Below are positions 33,438 to 45,271 of a stretch of DNA of 64,000 nt, one piece after another (within the stretch, counting starts at the first letter, position 1; each line of letters opens with the position of its first letter). The position numbers and the translations under genes are program-made. Source of the stretch: Euphorbia lathyris. Lineage: Eukaryota; Streptophyta; Magnoliopsida; Malpighiales; Euphorbiaceae. The stretch is taken from NCBI RefSeq assembly GCF_963576675.1, contig NC_088915.1, forward strand, positions 33,943,501-34,007,500, read 5' to 3'. Below the pieces are notes generated by a model, which saw only the letters and a program-made list of their open reading frames with translations, was not told the origin of the DNA and did not search any database.

Positions 33438-36400
33438 ATGGGTTTTACAAAGATCGAGATCGAGCGTTTCAATGGTAAGGGAGATTTTGCTCTATGGAGA
33501 CAGAGGATGAAGGCAATCTTGGTTCAAATGAAGGTTGCGAAGGCTCTGAAGGGCGAGAAGGAATTTCTGGCGACAATGACGAAGGAGGAGAAAGAAGATC
33601 TTCTTGAATTGGCTTACAGTACGATCGTCCTGTATCTTGGCGATAAAGTGCTAAGAGAAGTTTCGAAGGAAACCTCAGCTGCTGGGGTTTGGCTCAAGCT
33701 TGAACAGTTGTACATGACGAAGACACTCACCAATCGGGTTTATCTTAAGGGAAAGCTTTTCGGCTTCAAGATGAACGAGGACAAGCCAGTAGAAGAATAT
33801 CTTGATGATTTCTCAAAGATCATAATTGACCTAGAGAACATAGAGGTAAAGATTGAAGATGAAGATCAGGCCATAATGATCTTGAATTCTTTACCCCAGT
33901 CTTTCAGTCATTTTGTTGAAACCATGAAGTACGCTAGAGAAACACTAAGTCTGGAAGAAGTTCTGATGGCGCTAAAGTCAAAACAGATTGAGGCCAACAC
34001 CAACACTGAAGCTGCAGAAGGATTGTTTTTTCGTGGAAGGTCTGAGAAAAAGGACTCTCACAAGCCAAAGAACAAGAACGGGAAAAAATCCAAAACTACA
34101 TCCTCAAGCAATAAAGAAGGCAAGGTCTACAAGTGTTTTCACTGCCATAAGGAAGGACATTTCAGGAAAAACTGTCCTGAGAGGAACAAGAGTCAAGGTC
34201 AGCCTAAAGATCAAGGCGAAGCCGCTGTGGTAGAAGAAGGTTATGAGAGCGCTGAGGTCCTTGCTGTCACTGATAAAGATCCAAACACTGACTGGATCTT
34301 GGACAGCGGATGTACGTTCCATATGACTCCCAACAGGACGTGGTTCGAAGACTTTCAAGAGGAAGGTGGGAGGGTTCTTCTAGGCAACAACAAGTTGTGC
34401 AAGGTACTGGGTCAAGGCTCCATTAGGCTGAAGATGTTCGATGGTCAAGAAAGGATTATGACCGGTGTGAGGTATGTGCCAGAACTGAAAAGAAATTTAA
34501 TTTCTTTGGGTACGCTTGATGAACAAGGATACAATTATAGAGCCGAAGGGGGTATCATAAGGATATCTAGAGGACCTTTAGTTGTTATGAAAGGTACCAT
34601 GAGTAATGGCCTATACACACTCCTAGGTAGTACTGTGTTAGTCTCTACCGCAAATCTCACCGAGTCTAAAACTGATAGAACCAACCTTTGGCACCTTAGA
34701 CTAGGTCACGTGAGTGAAGTTGGTTTATATGAACTTAGGAAGCAGGGTTGTCTTGGTAAAGATCACATAGGAAAGATAGATTTCTGTGAGAACTGTGTCT
34801 TAGGGAAGTCTAGTAAAGTCAAGTTTCCTAAGTCAGCAATACATAGAACCCAGGACATTCTTGAGTACATTCACTCTGACCTATGGGGGCCAACAAGAAC
34901 TAAGTCTCATGGTGGGAGGACCTATTTTATGACTCTTATTGATGATTACTCTAGAAGAGTATGGGTTTATATTCTAGCTCATAAGAATGAGGCTTTGCAA
35001 ACGTTCAAGGATTGGAAAGTGTTAGTGGAAAACCAAACAGGAAAGAAAATCAAAAGGTTGAGAACCGACAATGGTTTGGAGTTTCTTGACAAAGATTTCA
35101 TCACTTTGTGCAAGAAGTCAGGTATAACTAAACATCATACCGTTCCTGGAACTCCACAGCAGAATGGCCTAGCAGAGAGGTATAATAGGACTATCCTAGA
35201 AAGAGTTAGGTGCATGTTAATCCAATCCAGTCTCCCTAAGTCTTTCTGGGCTGAAGCAGTGCAAACTGCGTGTTACCTAATCAATAGGTGCCCATCATCT
35301 GCTATAGGTTTTAAAACACCTATGCAAATGTGGTCTGATTACCCAGAGGATTATGAAAAACTTAGAGTGTTTGGTTGTTCAGCTTTTGCACACGTTAGAC
35401 AGGGAAAATTAGAACCTCGGGCTCTAAGATGTGTTTTTATAGGCTACCCTATAGGAGTCAAGGGCTATAAGTTGTGGTGCCTAGAATCTGGTTATAAGAA
35501 ATCCATAGTCAGCAGAAATGTTGTGTTCAATGAGATGGATTTTCCTTATCGGAAAAACCAAGAAAAACTCAGTTAGAACCGAGTAGTCCTAAGTCCATTC
35601 AAAACCTTGAGAGTGTTAAGAATGAGGTGGAGCTTGAAGAAAATAGTGAAAACACCCGTAAAACCGAGCAAGAAGTCAGTGATGGTAATGATACTGAGTC
35701 CAGTCAAAGCTATAGACTTGTTAGAGACCGTGAAAGAAGAGTCCCTAGGGCCCCGGTTAGATATGGTTTTGAGGACCTTGTCTCTTATGCATTTAGTGTT
35801 GCTAAGGAAGTACAAGAGTCTGAACCTGTAACCTATAGGGAAGCTGTGAATTCGGTTGACAAGGAACAGTGGCTTAACGCTATGAAGGATGAGATAAAAT
35901 CCCTTGATAAAAATGAAACTTGGATTTTGGTAGATAAACCTTTTGATAAGAAGTTGGTCGGTTCAAGGTGGGTGTTTAAAAGAAAGGAAGGGATACCTGG
36001 TGTAGAGGAACCTAGGTTTAAAGCTAGGTTGGTGGCCAAAGGGTTTACTCAGCAGGAAGGTATAGACTTTAATGAAATCTATTCACCGGTTGTTAAACAT
36101 AGGTCTATCAGGATTATTCTCTCTCTTGTAGCTCGTTTTGATCTAGAATTAGAACAGTTAGATGTCAAAACAGCTTTTCTTCATGGAAACCTGGATGAGG
36201 TCATATATATGCAACAACCAGAGGGTTTTGAAATAGGAGATAAAGACCAGCGGGTATGTTTGCTTAAGAAGTCTCTATATGGTCTGAAACAGTCCCCTAG
36301 ACAGTGGTACATGAAGTTCGATGAGTTTATGATAAGTCAGGACTTTCATAGGTCTAGTTATGACTGGTGTGTGTATAGTAGAGACCTTAGTGATGGCTCT

Positions 36401-37398
36401 AAGATTTATCTCTTGTTATATATTGATGACATGCTTATATCTTGTCAAAACAAAGCAGCCATAAATCAGTTAAAGGCACAACTAAACACACGGTTTGAGA
36501 TGAAGGATCTCGGGTCAGCACGGAAAATTTTAGGGATGCAAATTTCTCGAGACAGAGGAAGAAAGAAGCTATTCCTAAGTCAGTCAGTTTATCTGAGCAA
36601 GGTGTTAGAACGTTTTGGTATGACGAATTCAAAGGCCGTTCTCACTCCACTTGCAAGTCACTTCAAGCTGAGCAGTAAGCAGAGTCCTCAAACTGATGAG
36701 GAAAAGGAAGACATGGAGAGGGTGCCATATTCGAGTGTTGTAGGCTGTCTAATGTATGCGATGGTCTGTACACGTCCAGATTTGGCTCATGCTGTGAGTC
36801 TCATCAGCAGGTTCATGGCAAATCCAGGAAGAGCTCATTGGTCAGCGGTGAAGTGGGTGCTGAGGTATGTCAAAGGCTCACTGAGTAAAGGTTTGAGTTA
36901 TGGTGGAGCTGAAGCCCTAGTGGATGATGTAGCAGGTTTTGTTGATTCTGATTATGCTGGTAGCATTGACACCAGAAAATCCCAAACCGGGTACGTATTC
37001 ACTGTGTTTGGAACTGCAATAAGTTGGAGGGCAAGTCTACAGTCAGTTGTGACTTTGTCAACAACCGAAGCTGAGTTTATTGCTGTTACAGAGGCAGTAA
37101 AAGAAGCTATGTGGCTGAGAGGAGTCTTAATGGAACTTGGAGTGACACAGATTGATGGTTTGAAGGTTTACTGTGATAGCTAAGGAGCTATACATCTGTC
37201 AAAACAACAAGTTTTTCACGAGCAATCCAAACACATAGATGTGAGAATGCATTTCGTCAGGGATGTGATTAGCACTGGTACTGTTCAGGTGGTGAAAGTG
37301 GGAACTGAGGATAACCCAGCCGACATGCTGACCAAATCTGTTTCAAGTAATAAATTTGAACATTGCTTGAAACTGGTTAGGATGGTCAGTGGTCCTTG
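33438..37398 (+). pseudogene. Copia gag-pol polyprotein, one frameshift and one stop
   Basis: ATG at 33438 (MGFTKIEIERFNGKGDFALW). The gag domain covers about residues 1-215, then a CCHC zinc knuckle (CFHCHKEGHFRKNC). The protease motif is WILDSGC at about 34294. The pre-integrase domain is LWHLRLGHV and integrase has HSDLWGP, RTDNGLEF and QQNGLAERYN. A one-base shift in the A-rich stretch at about 35552-35568 moves RT to another frame: FKARLVAKGFTQQEG, QLDVKTAFLHG, LYGLKQSPRQWY and catalytic YIDDM. RNase H has DSDYAGSIDTRKSQTG. TAA at 37181-37183 replaces a glutamine codon in CDSQ; the true end is TGA at about 37396. The long open frames indicate recent activity. Confidence 0.93.
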
Positions 37399-37439
37399 AG
37401 TGTATTTTCTTCACTAGTTGATGGAGTGAATAGAAAGAC

Positions 37440-37450
37440 AAGGTGGAGAT
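37440..37450 (+). other. Copia polypurine tract
   Basis: AAGGTGGAGAT lies directly before the 3' LTR, the standard position for plus-strand priming. Confidence 0.75.
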
Positions 37451-38073
37451 TATAAGTCGTTGTTTTCTATCACTTGCTGATGATGATGCTGAGTCAACAA
37501 GTCAGCATTGTAAGTCGTTGTTGTTTTCTATTACAAGAATGATGCTGGGTAATCAAGTCAGCATAATTGTAAGTCAACCCGTCAGCAAGAGTAAAATCAA
37601 GAAGTCGGAATGCTGAGTTATCAAGTCAGCATGGCTGTGATCAGCATGGTACTGAGGTGATAATACAGGTCAACATGGTCTTGCTGTGTTACCACTGGTC
37701 AGTAGGTCTTGCTGAGTTTGTACATTTTTTAGTAAGGATATTTTGGGTATTTTCACAACTTTGTAAAGGATATAAAAGGTTTGGGTTGGGAAGTAGTTTT
37801 ATACGAGAGATTCTTAGACTAAGTCATAAGTGTACACTGTGATAATCTGAATTGGGGATTGGGAAAACACGAGAGTTTCTGGAAAAGGAGAAACTGTTTC
37901 AATCTTGTTGTAATCTCCATTGATTAGTGAAGTTGCTGGATGTAGGCAGTTAAGCCGAACCAGGGTAAATTCTGTGTGTATTCTTTTGATTGTTGTTTCA
38001 AGATCCAATCTGTGATCTTTGTGTACTTTGTTTCTCTGTGTGGTTGATTGATCGTTCGAAGCGTAGTTCAACA
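37451..38073 (+). repeat. Copia 3' LTR
   Basis: 623 bp, like the 5' LTR, but beginning TATAAGTCG instead of TGTAAGTCG, so the terminal TG is mutated here. Confidence 0.92.
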
Positions 38074-41000
38074 GTCTGGAGGGTTATTCATGAAGAAAAC
38101 ATCTGCCCAAGCAAGAGAACTTTTGGAGGAAATGGCAATCAACAGCAGTATGTGGCCCGCGGAACGTGGACACGTACCATTAGCAAAACCATCATCCTCA
38201 ACTACTTCATCAGTTAAAGGTATAGTGAATCTTGATCCAGTAGCAATGTTGCAAGCCCAATTTTCTGCCTTATCGCACAAAATTGATAGGTTTATGGCAC
38301 CGTGTGATTCTAATGGTAAGCCAATCCAAACGGATGTGGACTACGAAGGTATGAGCGAAATTGAACAGGTAAACTTTGTCCAAGGGCAAAACCAAAATAA
38401 TAACCCTTATTCCAATACATATAATCCTGGATGGAGAAATCATCCTAACTTTAACTGGAGAGATAATAATAATGCTAATGCTAATCAAAATCGTACTACT
38501 AATTATCAAAATCAATCAAGAGATACGATTAGCACTTTATCTTCTAAAATCAACAAATTTATTGATGCTATGAGCGGAAAAATAAGTAATCACGACGATG
38601 GTTTTAAACGGATCGAGAATAAATTCGATCAACTTATTAAAAACCAATCATCTAGCATCCATAATTTGGAGATTCAAATTGGACAACTCGCTAAATCAAT
38701 TCCATCCCGCAAAGAGGGAAGTCTTCCAAGCCATACGGAAGAAAATCCGAAAGAGCATGTTAAGGCCATCACTCTTCGTTCAGGGAAAAACTACTTAGGC
38801 CCGAAAATGCCCGGAAATTCGACCTTACCTGGAACTGATTTACCGACGCCCAAAGAAGATACATTAAAACAAAAAGATGCACCAATTGACTCTAGTACAA
38901 AAACTTTTGTACCCAAACCACCTTTTCCACACAAAGTCCGCAATAAGGACTATGACAAACAACTTTTAACATTTTTAGACAAACTTAAGAATTTGCATAT
39001 TAATTTAACGTTTATGGATGCGATTACGCAAATTCCCAATTATGGTAAATTCCTCAAAGATTTAATTTCAAAGAAAATCAGTTGGGAAGGAATTTCATCC
39101 ATTTCATTAACTGAAGATTGCAGTTCGATAGTGTCAAGCAATTTGTCCACAAAACTCAAGGATCCCGGATGTTTTACCATTCCGTGTAAATTGGGAGATA
39201 TTGAATTTCCCAGTTGTCTCTGTGATTTAGGAGCAAGCATTAACTTGATGCCATTATCCATTTTTAATAAGTTAGGCTTAGAAGAAGACATCAAACGTAC
39301 CAATATGGTTTTGCAATTAGCGGATCAAACCACTAAAAGACCATACGGTATAATTGAGGATGTTTTAGTTAAAGTTGACAAATTTATTTTTCCTACCGAT
39401 TTCGTTATTTTAGATTTTGCTTATGACGTAAATTGTCCGCTAATCTTTGGTAGACCGTTCATGAACACGGGACGTGCTCTAGTTGATGTGTCGGAAGGGA
39501 AAGTAGTTTTAAGAATAGGCGATGATAAGATTGAGTTTGATATGAATCAAGCGATGAAGTATCCTATGGAGGATTTCGCTTGTATGAAACTTGATTTAAT
39601 TGAAGAATGTGTAAATGACATTGTTCAAAAAGAAGAAATAATAGAACCTATAATGAGTGAGGAACTAGAAGATAAGGACCCAGAACCTTTGATTCGAGAA
39701 GATGGACCAGTTCCGCCTTCAATTATAGTTCCACCTAAATTAGAACTTAAAGAATTACCAAGTCATTTGAGGTACGCTTTCTTAGGCGAAGGCGATTCTC
39801 TACCTATAATTATCTCTAACAAATTAACACAAGTCCAAGAAGAGAAATTGAAAGAAGTTGTTAGAAATAGGATAGGAAGTATGGGTTGGCAAATTTCAGA
39901 CTTAAAAGGTATTAATCCAAGCATTGTAATGCACAAAATTCACTTAGAAGAAGATAAGCCACCTAAAGCGGATCGGCAAAGACGCCTAAATCCGAATATG
40001 AAAGAAGTAGTAAAAAATGAGATTACTAAACTTCTAGACAATGGAATCATCTACCCTATTTCGGATAGTGAATGGGTTAGTCCAATCCATTGCGTACCTA
40101 AAAAGGGAGGAATAACAGTTGTAAGGAATGAAGAAGGTGAATTAATACCTACGCGAACCACCACTGGTTGGAGGGTTTGTATAGATTATAGAAATTTAAA
40201 TAAAGCAACTAGGAAAGATCATTTTCCTCTTCCTTTCATTGATCAAATGATCGAAAGGATAGTTGGTCATGCTTTCTACTGTTTTCTAGATGGTTACTCC
40301 GAATTCTTTCAAATATACATTTACCCGGATGACCAAGATAAAACAACCTTCACATGTCCTTACGGAACATTTGCATATAGGAGAATGCCCTTTGGTCTAT
40401 GTAACGCACCTGCAACATTTCAACTTTGTATGACTGCGATTTTTAATGATTTCATTGAAGATATCATGGAAGTTTTTATGGACGATTTTTCAGTTTATGG
40501 AGATTCTTTTGATTCGTGCCTAGAAAACTTGGATAAAGTTTTGTCTAGGTGTGAAGAAACAAATTTGGTATTAAACTGGGAAAAATGTCATTTCATGGTT
40601 GACGAATGAATTGTTTTAGGTCACAAAATATCTGAAAAAGGATTAGAAGTAGATAGAGCAAAAACCTCAGTAATAGAGAAATTACCCCCTCCAACTACTG
40701 TTAATGGAGTAAGATCATTTTTAGGACATGTCGGTTTTTACAGAAGATTTATTAAGAATTTTTCTGTAATTTCCAAACCACTCACTAATCTACTCATGAA
40801 AGATTCTACATTTGATTTTAATGAAGATTGCGTTAAAGTTTTCGAAACATTAAAAACAGCTTTAGTCAGTGCACCTATTATTGCTAAACCCGATTGGGAT
40901 TTACCATTTGAAATTATGTGTGATGCAAGTGACTTAGTTGTCGGATGTGTTTTAGGACAAAGGAAGGATAAGAAACTTCATGTCATTTATTATGCCAGTC

Positions 41001-42640
41001 ACACATTTTCCGGTGCACAATTAAACTACACCACAACTGAGAAAGAAATGTTAGCTGTAGTTTTTGCGTGTGATAAGTTTAGGTCATACTTGTTAGGTTT
41101 GAAAGTTATTATTTACACTGATCATGCAGCATTAAGATATTTATTTGCTAAAAAGGATGCAAAACCACGTCTAATTAGATGAGTTTTATTGTTACAAGAA
41201 TTTGATATAGAAATAAAAGACAAAAATGGAGTAGAAAACCTTGTCGCCGATCATCTATCGAGACTTGAAGATGAGAACGGTCCCATAGGTGAAACTAACG
41301 GTATACGAGATGATTTCCCTGATGAACATCTCTATCAAATGAAAAGCGTCATGTCACCATGGTATGCAGATATTGCTAATTATCTTGCAGCCAATATTGT
41401 TCCGGAAGGATTAAATTTCCAACAAAAGAAGAAATTTTTCTTCGACATTAAACAGTACTTTTGGGAAGATCCTTTTTTGTTCAAGACCTATGGTGACGGG
41501 ATAATTAAGAGATGCGTTGGTGAAAATGAATATGAATCCATAATGTCGGAATGCCATTCTAGCTCTTATGGAGGACATAATGGAGCTAACAAGACAGCAG
41601 CTAGAATATTTGAATGTGGTTTCTTTTGGCCTACGATGTTTAAAGACGTCCGTTCATTTATTACTCGTTGTGATAAGTGCCAAAGAACAGGAAATCTAGG
41701 AAGAAAAGATGAGATGCCCCTCACAACCATATTAGAAGTTGAAGTCTTCGATATGTGGGGAATAGATTTCATGGGACCTTTTCCCCCTTCTTTTGGTAAA
41801 ACTTACATATTAGTTGCCGTAGATTATGTTTCAAAGTGGGTTGAAGCAATTGCAACCCCGACGAGCGATTCTAAAGTTGTCATTAATTTTCTTGACGATA
41901 TATTTTGTAGATTTGGTTGTCCAAGAGTCATCGTAAGTGATGGTGGTACTCATTTTATAAACCGAAGTTTTGAAACACTTATGAAAAAATACGGAGTACG
42001 CCACCGCGTATCAACGCCATACCATCCTCAGTCAAATGGTCAGGCGGAGATATCAAATAGAGAACTCAAATGGATTCTAGAGAAAACAGTTTCATCCTCA
42101 AGAAAAGATTGGTCTTGTAAACTAAATAATGCGTTATGGGCATACCGTACTGCATTTAAAACACCAATAGGAATGACTCCATACCATTTAGTATATGGGA
42201 AGGCATGTCATTTGCCAGTCGAATTAGAACATAAAGCCTATTGGGCTATTAGGGAACTTAACTTTGATTTACGACAAGCAGGTAAGAAACGTTTGCTCGA
42301 CTTAAATGAGTTAGATGAGTTACGCCATCTATCTTACGAAAATGCAAAGATTTATAAAGAAAAAGTGAAAAAATGGCACGATGCCAAAATTAAAGTCAAA
42401 CACTTTAATGTTGGGGATAAAGTGATGTTATTTAATTCACGACTTCGTTTATTTCCAGGAAAACTTAAGTCCAGATGGATAGGACCATATTTAGTCGTCA
42501 AAACATTCGATTATGGTTCTTTAGAACTGGAAGGTCCTAACGGAATTCGTTTCAAAGTTAATGGTAATCGATGTAAAATCTATTACGAAAATATTTCACA
42601 AATAGAAATTCCGTTCGTAACAAGATTTTCTGACGTATAA
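38074..42640 (+). pseudogene. Athila gag C-terminus and pol (PR, RT, RNase H, integrase)
   Basis: The gag frame resumes after the copia element (GGLFMKKTSAQARELLEEMA). The protease has LCDLGASINLMPLSIF at about 39218-39265. The RT spans about 40000-40600 with CFLDGYSEFFQI and catalytic FMDDF. RNase H follows ([21 protein letters not shown]). Integrase has the HHCC domain (CDKCQRTG), then D in [10 protein letters not shown] in SDGGTHF and E in [11 protein letters not shown], so all three acidic residues are present. Stops at 40607-40609 (TGA) and 41180-41182 (TGA for TGG, which element 2 keeps) interrupt it. The normal end is TAA at 42638-42640. Confidence 0.92.
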
Positions 42641-42990
42641 ATCACTCAGTTTTTTTATCACAGTTTATTTTGTTTTATTTCTTTTTATATTTTTGTTCAT
42701 TTTATTTTATTTTATTTTTATTTTATTTTATTTTTCAAATGCCAATTTTTGTGATTAGATAACTTTATGTTATGATTTATATGCATAAAATATGTTTATT
42801 TCATGATTTTAGATTTAATTTAAGGAAATTAGAATGAAATTGAAGTTTCAGGCAATTCTCTGCCGAGAATTCTATTTTTCAGACTTGTCCAAATAGGTTA
42901 GATTTTCTCTGAACTTACCGAGAATCATAAATTCTCTACCGTGAATCAGGACATAGCTTACGACGCCTAATTTCCGCAAGGAAATCAACG

Positions 42991-43031
42991 GGCCGCGACC
43001 GCGAATTCAGAATTCTCGGTCGCGACACGCG
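42991..43031. repeat. CG palindrome upstream of ORF A, element 1
   Basis: Arms CGCGACCGCGAATTC and GAATTCTCGGTCGCG overlap around CAG and pair with one mismatch. GACACGCG follows. The TATA box is about 147 bases downstream. Confidence 0.85.
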
Positions 43032-43177
43032 TAATTCCTGCACCTTTAAAGTCTGAAACATCCTAACCCTTTCGACAAACCTCTTGACAACTGAAACCTT
43101 AAGTTTCTTCGTTCCCGAAAGGTGTCATTTTATACCTTTTCATGATTAAAACAACACCTTCTTTCATCTAAAACTCT

Positions 43178-43184
43178 TATAAAT
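43178..43184 (+). promoter_or_regulatory. TATA box of ORF A, element 1
   Basis: TATAAAT, about 119 bases before the ATG at 43303. Element 2 has TATAAATA at the equivalent place. Confidence 0.5.
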
Positions 43185-43302
43185 TAGTCCTAGAGGATTC
43201 AAGTTCTGTTACAATTCTTTTCATCTTTATCAGACCTCTGATTTCTTCAAAACACCATTTTTTATTTAGTAACAGAAACTTTGTTTCCTTCAAACCAACA
43301 CC

Positions 43303-44250
43303 ATGCCTACCAAATACAAACCTTCAAGGCACAATGCTGCCTCAAGCAATAAACGCCCAGACTTATCCAAGCGATATGGGGCGCCTTTTCCTATCTTCAA
43401 TCACGATGAAGGTAGGCGTTATTGGAATCTCCGTTACAAATTCTTCACCGAAATGTTGTATATGGATGAATTTCTTAACAGCCAATTAGGCATTACTGAT
43501 GACATGAGCCGCTATATGGAACGCCTAGGGTGGAGAAAATTCGCCCAAATGCGATTTCCAATAATAGGCGACTGGATACTCGAATTCTTCTGTACCGTGC
43601 GTTTCACTAATAAACGACGAGTACGTCTCAGTTTTCGTCGAGAAGGCGAAATCTTTACTTTCGGCTATCCCGAGTTACATGCTTGGTTTGGTTTTCCCCC
43701 GAGGGATACAATCAAACGTCATCCTGGACGAGACATGACATCCTCGGACATTTGGAGAATGCTCACCGGTTTCTGGCGATTCAATTCAAAACTCGCCTAT
43801 AATCACTCTTTTCGCTCCAACTCCATGTTGTATTTGCACAAATTCCTGTGTCACAGTTTATTCGGGCGCACATTCAGTAGTGTGGTCCGTGACATAAATC
43901 TTTATGTCCTTGGAGATATATTCCAGGGAAATGCAGTAGATTCTTCAAAGATTCTAATGGAGGGTCTTGTCGCCGCTTCTCGATCCAAGGATAAGAAGAT
44001 TGGGTTCGGCAATATAATCTGTGGAATAATTCTTGGTACAAAGGGTACCATTGATGTTCCCTGGAGTGATGATGAATTCTTCCCGACAATTGACTATGAA
44101 TTTCTCGAGCACGAAGGACTTGTAAAACGTGTCTTTCGAGCAGGGCCTCACTTTCTGTCTGCACCGGAACGTCAAACTTTCGTGCAGTTTCAAATTGATC
44201 GTATTAAGGCCAGAAATATCCCGCTTGATAGGGATGAGTATATAGAATAG
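43303..44250 (+). CDS. Athila accessory ORF A (ATHILA ORF-1-like)
   Basis: An intact frame of 315 residues. It has a basic start (MPTKYKPSRHNAASSNKRPD), then a globular core with ERLGWRKFAQMRFPIIGDW, LHAWFGFPPRDTIKRHPGRD and YLHKFLCHSLFGR. It resembles the ATHILA ORF-1 and putative plant transposon protein families, whose role is unknown. No transmembrane segment or signal peptide is evident, so it is not a clear envelope-like protein. It is paralogous to ORF B 1 kb downstream. A private TATA box and palindrome precede it, suggesting its own transcript. The copy in element 2 (56259-57131) is clearly homologous. Confidence 0.85.
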   Translation: MPTKYKPSRHNAASSNKRPDLSKRYGAPFPIFNHDEGRRYWNLRYKFFTEMLYMDEFLNSQLGITDDMSRYMERLGWRKFAQMRFPIIGDWILEFFCTVRFTNKRRVRLSFRREGEIFTFGYPELHAWFGFPPRDTIKRHPGRDMTSSDIWRMLTGFWRFNSKLAYNHSFRSNSMLYLHKFLCHSLFGRTFSSVVRDINLYVLGDIFQGNAVDSSKILMEGLVAASRSKDKKIGFGNIICGIILGTKGTIDVPWSDDEFFPTIDYEFLEHEGLVKRVFRAGPHFLSAPERQTFVQFQIDRIKARNIPLDRDEYIE

Positions 44251-44895
44251 TTTAGGTTTATAGTTATTTTTTTTTGTAAATATTTGTGTGTTTTTGTATT
44301 ATTTTGTTTCATTCTTTATTTTTATAATTTTATTTTATTCAATAAAGTTCTATTTTATTTTAGTTCATTTATTAATTTTACAAAGGTTAGATTATGTTTT
44401 CCATTTCCTATATAATCATGGTTAAATCTATATAAAATCTATAATATTGAACAATCATGGTTTTCTTAATTAAAACATATATCCACACTAAATCCAATTT
44501 TCACAAACTTCATTCATGTAGTTTAAAACATTAATTCATTCAATTAATTAAATTCATATTATTAATATATATTTATATGCACTTATTATGCACTTAATAT
44601 GATTCTCTTAACTTATATGCATCAATGACAATTTAAGTTTCATTAATTATTCATAAACCAATTTATTACACTTTAATTCAATTTATTAAGGGTAAACCTT
44701 TGGTTTTCCTTGCAATTAATGTCATTTATTTTAGTTTTTAAGTGCAGTGACACTTTATATTAAGTTCAGGAACCAAATCATCAACAAAATTGCACGAACC
44801 ATGTCAATAGGCACCCAAATAGGCCATTTTGACCAATTCTCGGTATGAGCAGCAACAATGGACGAATTTCAGGGGCAAAATTCCCTGAAAATCGC

Positions 44896-44937
44896 GTGCC
44901 GCGGCCACGGCTTTGCTATTCGCGGTCGCGACACGCG
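44896..44937. repeat. CG palindrome upstream of ORF B, element 1
   Basis: Arms GTGCCGCGGCCACG and CGCGGTCGCGACAC pair with a few mismatches around a short AT-containing loop. The TATA box is about 86 bases downstream. Confidence 0.8.
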
Positions 44938-45022
44938 TGATATATGCCCTTTTGATTCCGATTTTGCCAATATTTTTGCCTATTCCTATTCCTATTCTAC
45001 CTATACATTCACCTAATCACCT

Positions 45023-45029
45023 TATATAA
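45023..45029 (+). promoter_or_regulatory. TATA box of ORF B, element 1
   Basis: TATATAA followed by CCCTACCTCTT. The ORF B ATG is about 243 bases downstream. Confidence 0.5.
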
Positions 45030-45271
45030 CCCTACCTCTTACACAAACCTCACATCACCTCTATTTTTACCCAATCCCTTGCTCCAAACTCTTCCCCAAA
45101 AACCTACTTTTACTCTTCCCAATTTATTCACTCCAATTTCTATCCTCTTTTCTATTTCAATCACTTCCAATTCAAACCCCCAAACTCATCTTCAAGCTTT
45201 ACTCTTTCTCTCAAATCCTTTTTTTTCTTCTTCTTCTTCTCAAACCCTCAAACACACTAAACACCATTACC

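Larger units (their letters stand above)
32784..38073 (+). mobile_element. Ty1/copia retrotransposon, Tork/Tnt1-like
   Basis: Two LTRs of 623 bp each, target duplication GTCTG (32779-32783 and 38074-38078), a primer site for initiator tRNA-Met directly after the 5' LTR, and a polypurine tract before the 3' LTR. Domain order is gag, protease, integrase, RT, RNase H, diagnostic of copia. The LTRs differ at about six positions by eye (about 1%), younger than the Athila host, as nesting requires. One frameshift and one stop inactivate the polyprotein. Confidence 0.95.
42641..43302 (+). other. Pol to ORF A spacer with palindromes and promoter
   Basis: A T-rich stretch at 42650-42740 is followed by ATTCTC-type inverted repeats (42855-42960), the CG palindrome (42991-43031), a TATA box (43178-43184) and the ORF A start. 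I read this as an internal promoter region. Confidence 0.5.
44251..45271 (+). other. ORF A to ORF B spacer with palindrome and promoter
   Basis: AT-rich sequence to about 44830, then ATTCTCGGTA, the CG palindrome (44896-44937), TATATAA (45023-45029) and a long CT-rich leader with ACAAACCTCACATCACCTC, which element 2 conserves. Confidence 0.5.
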
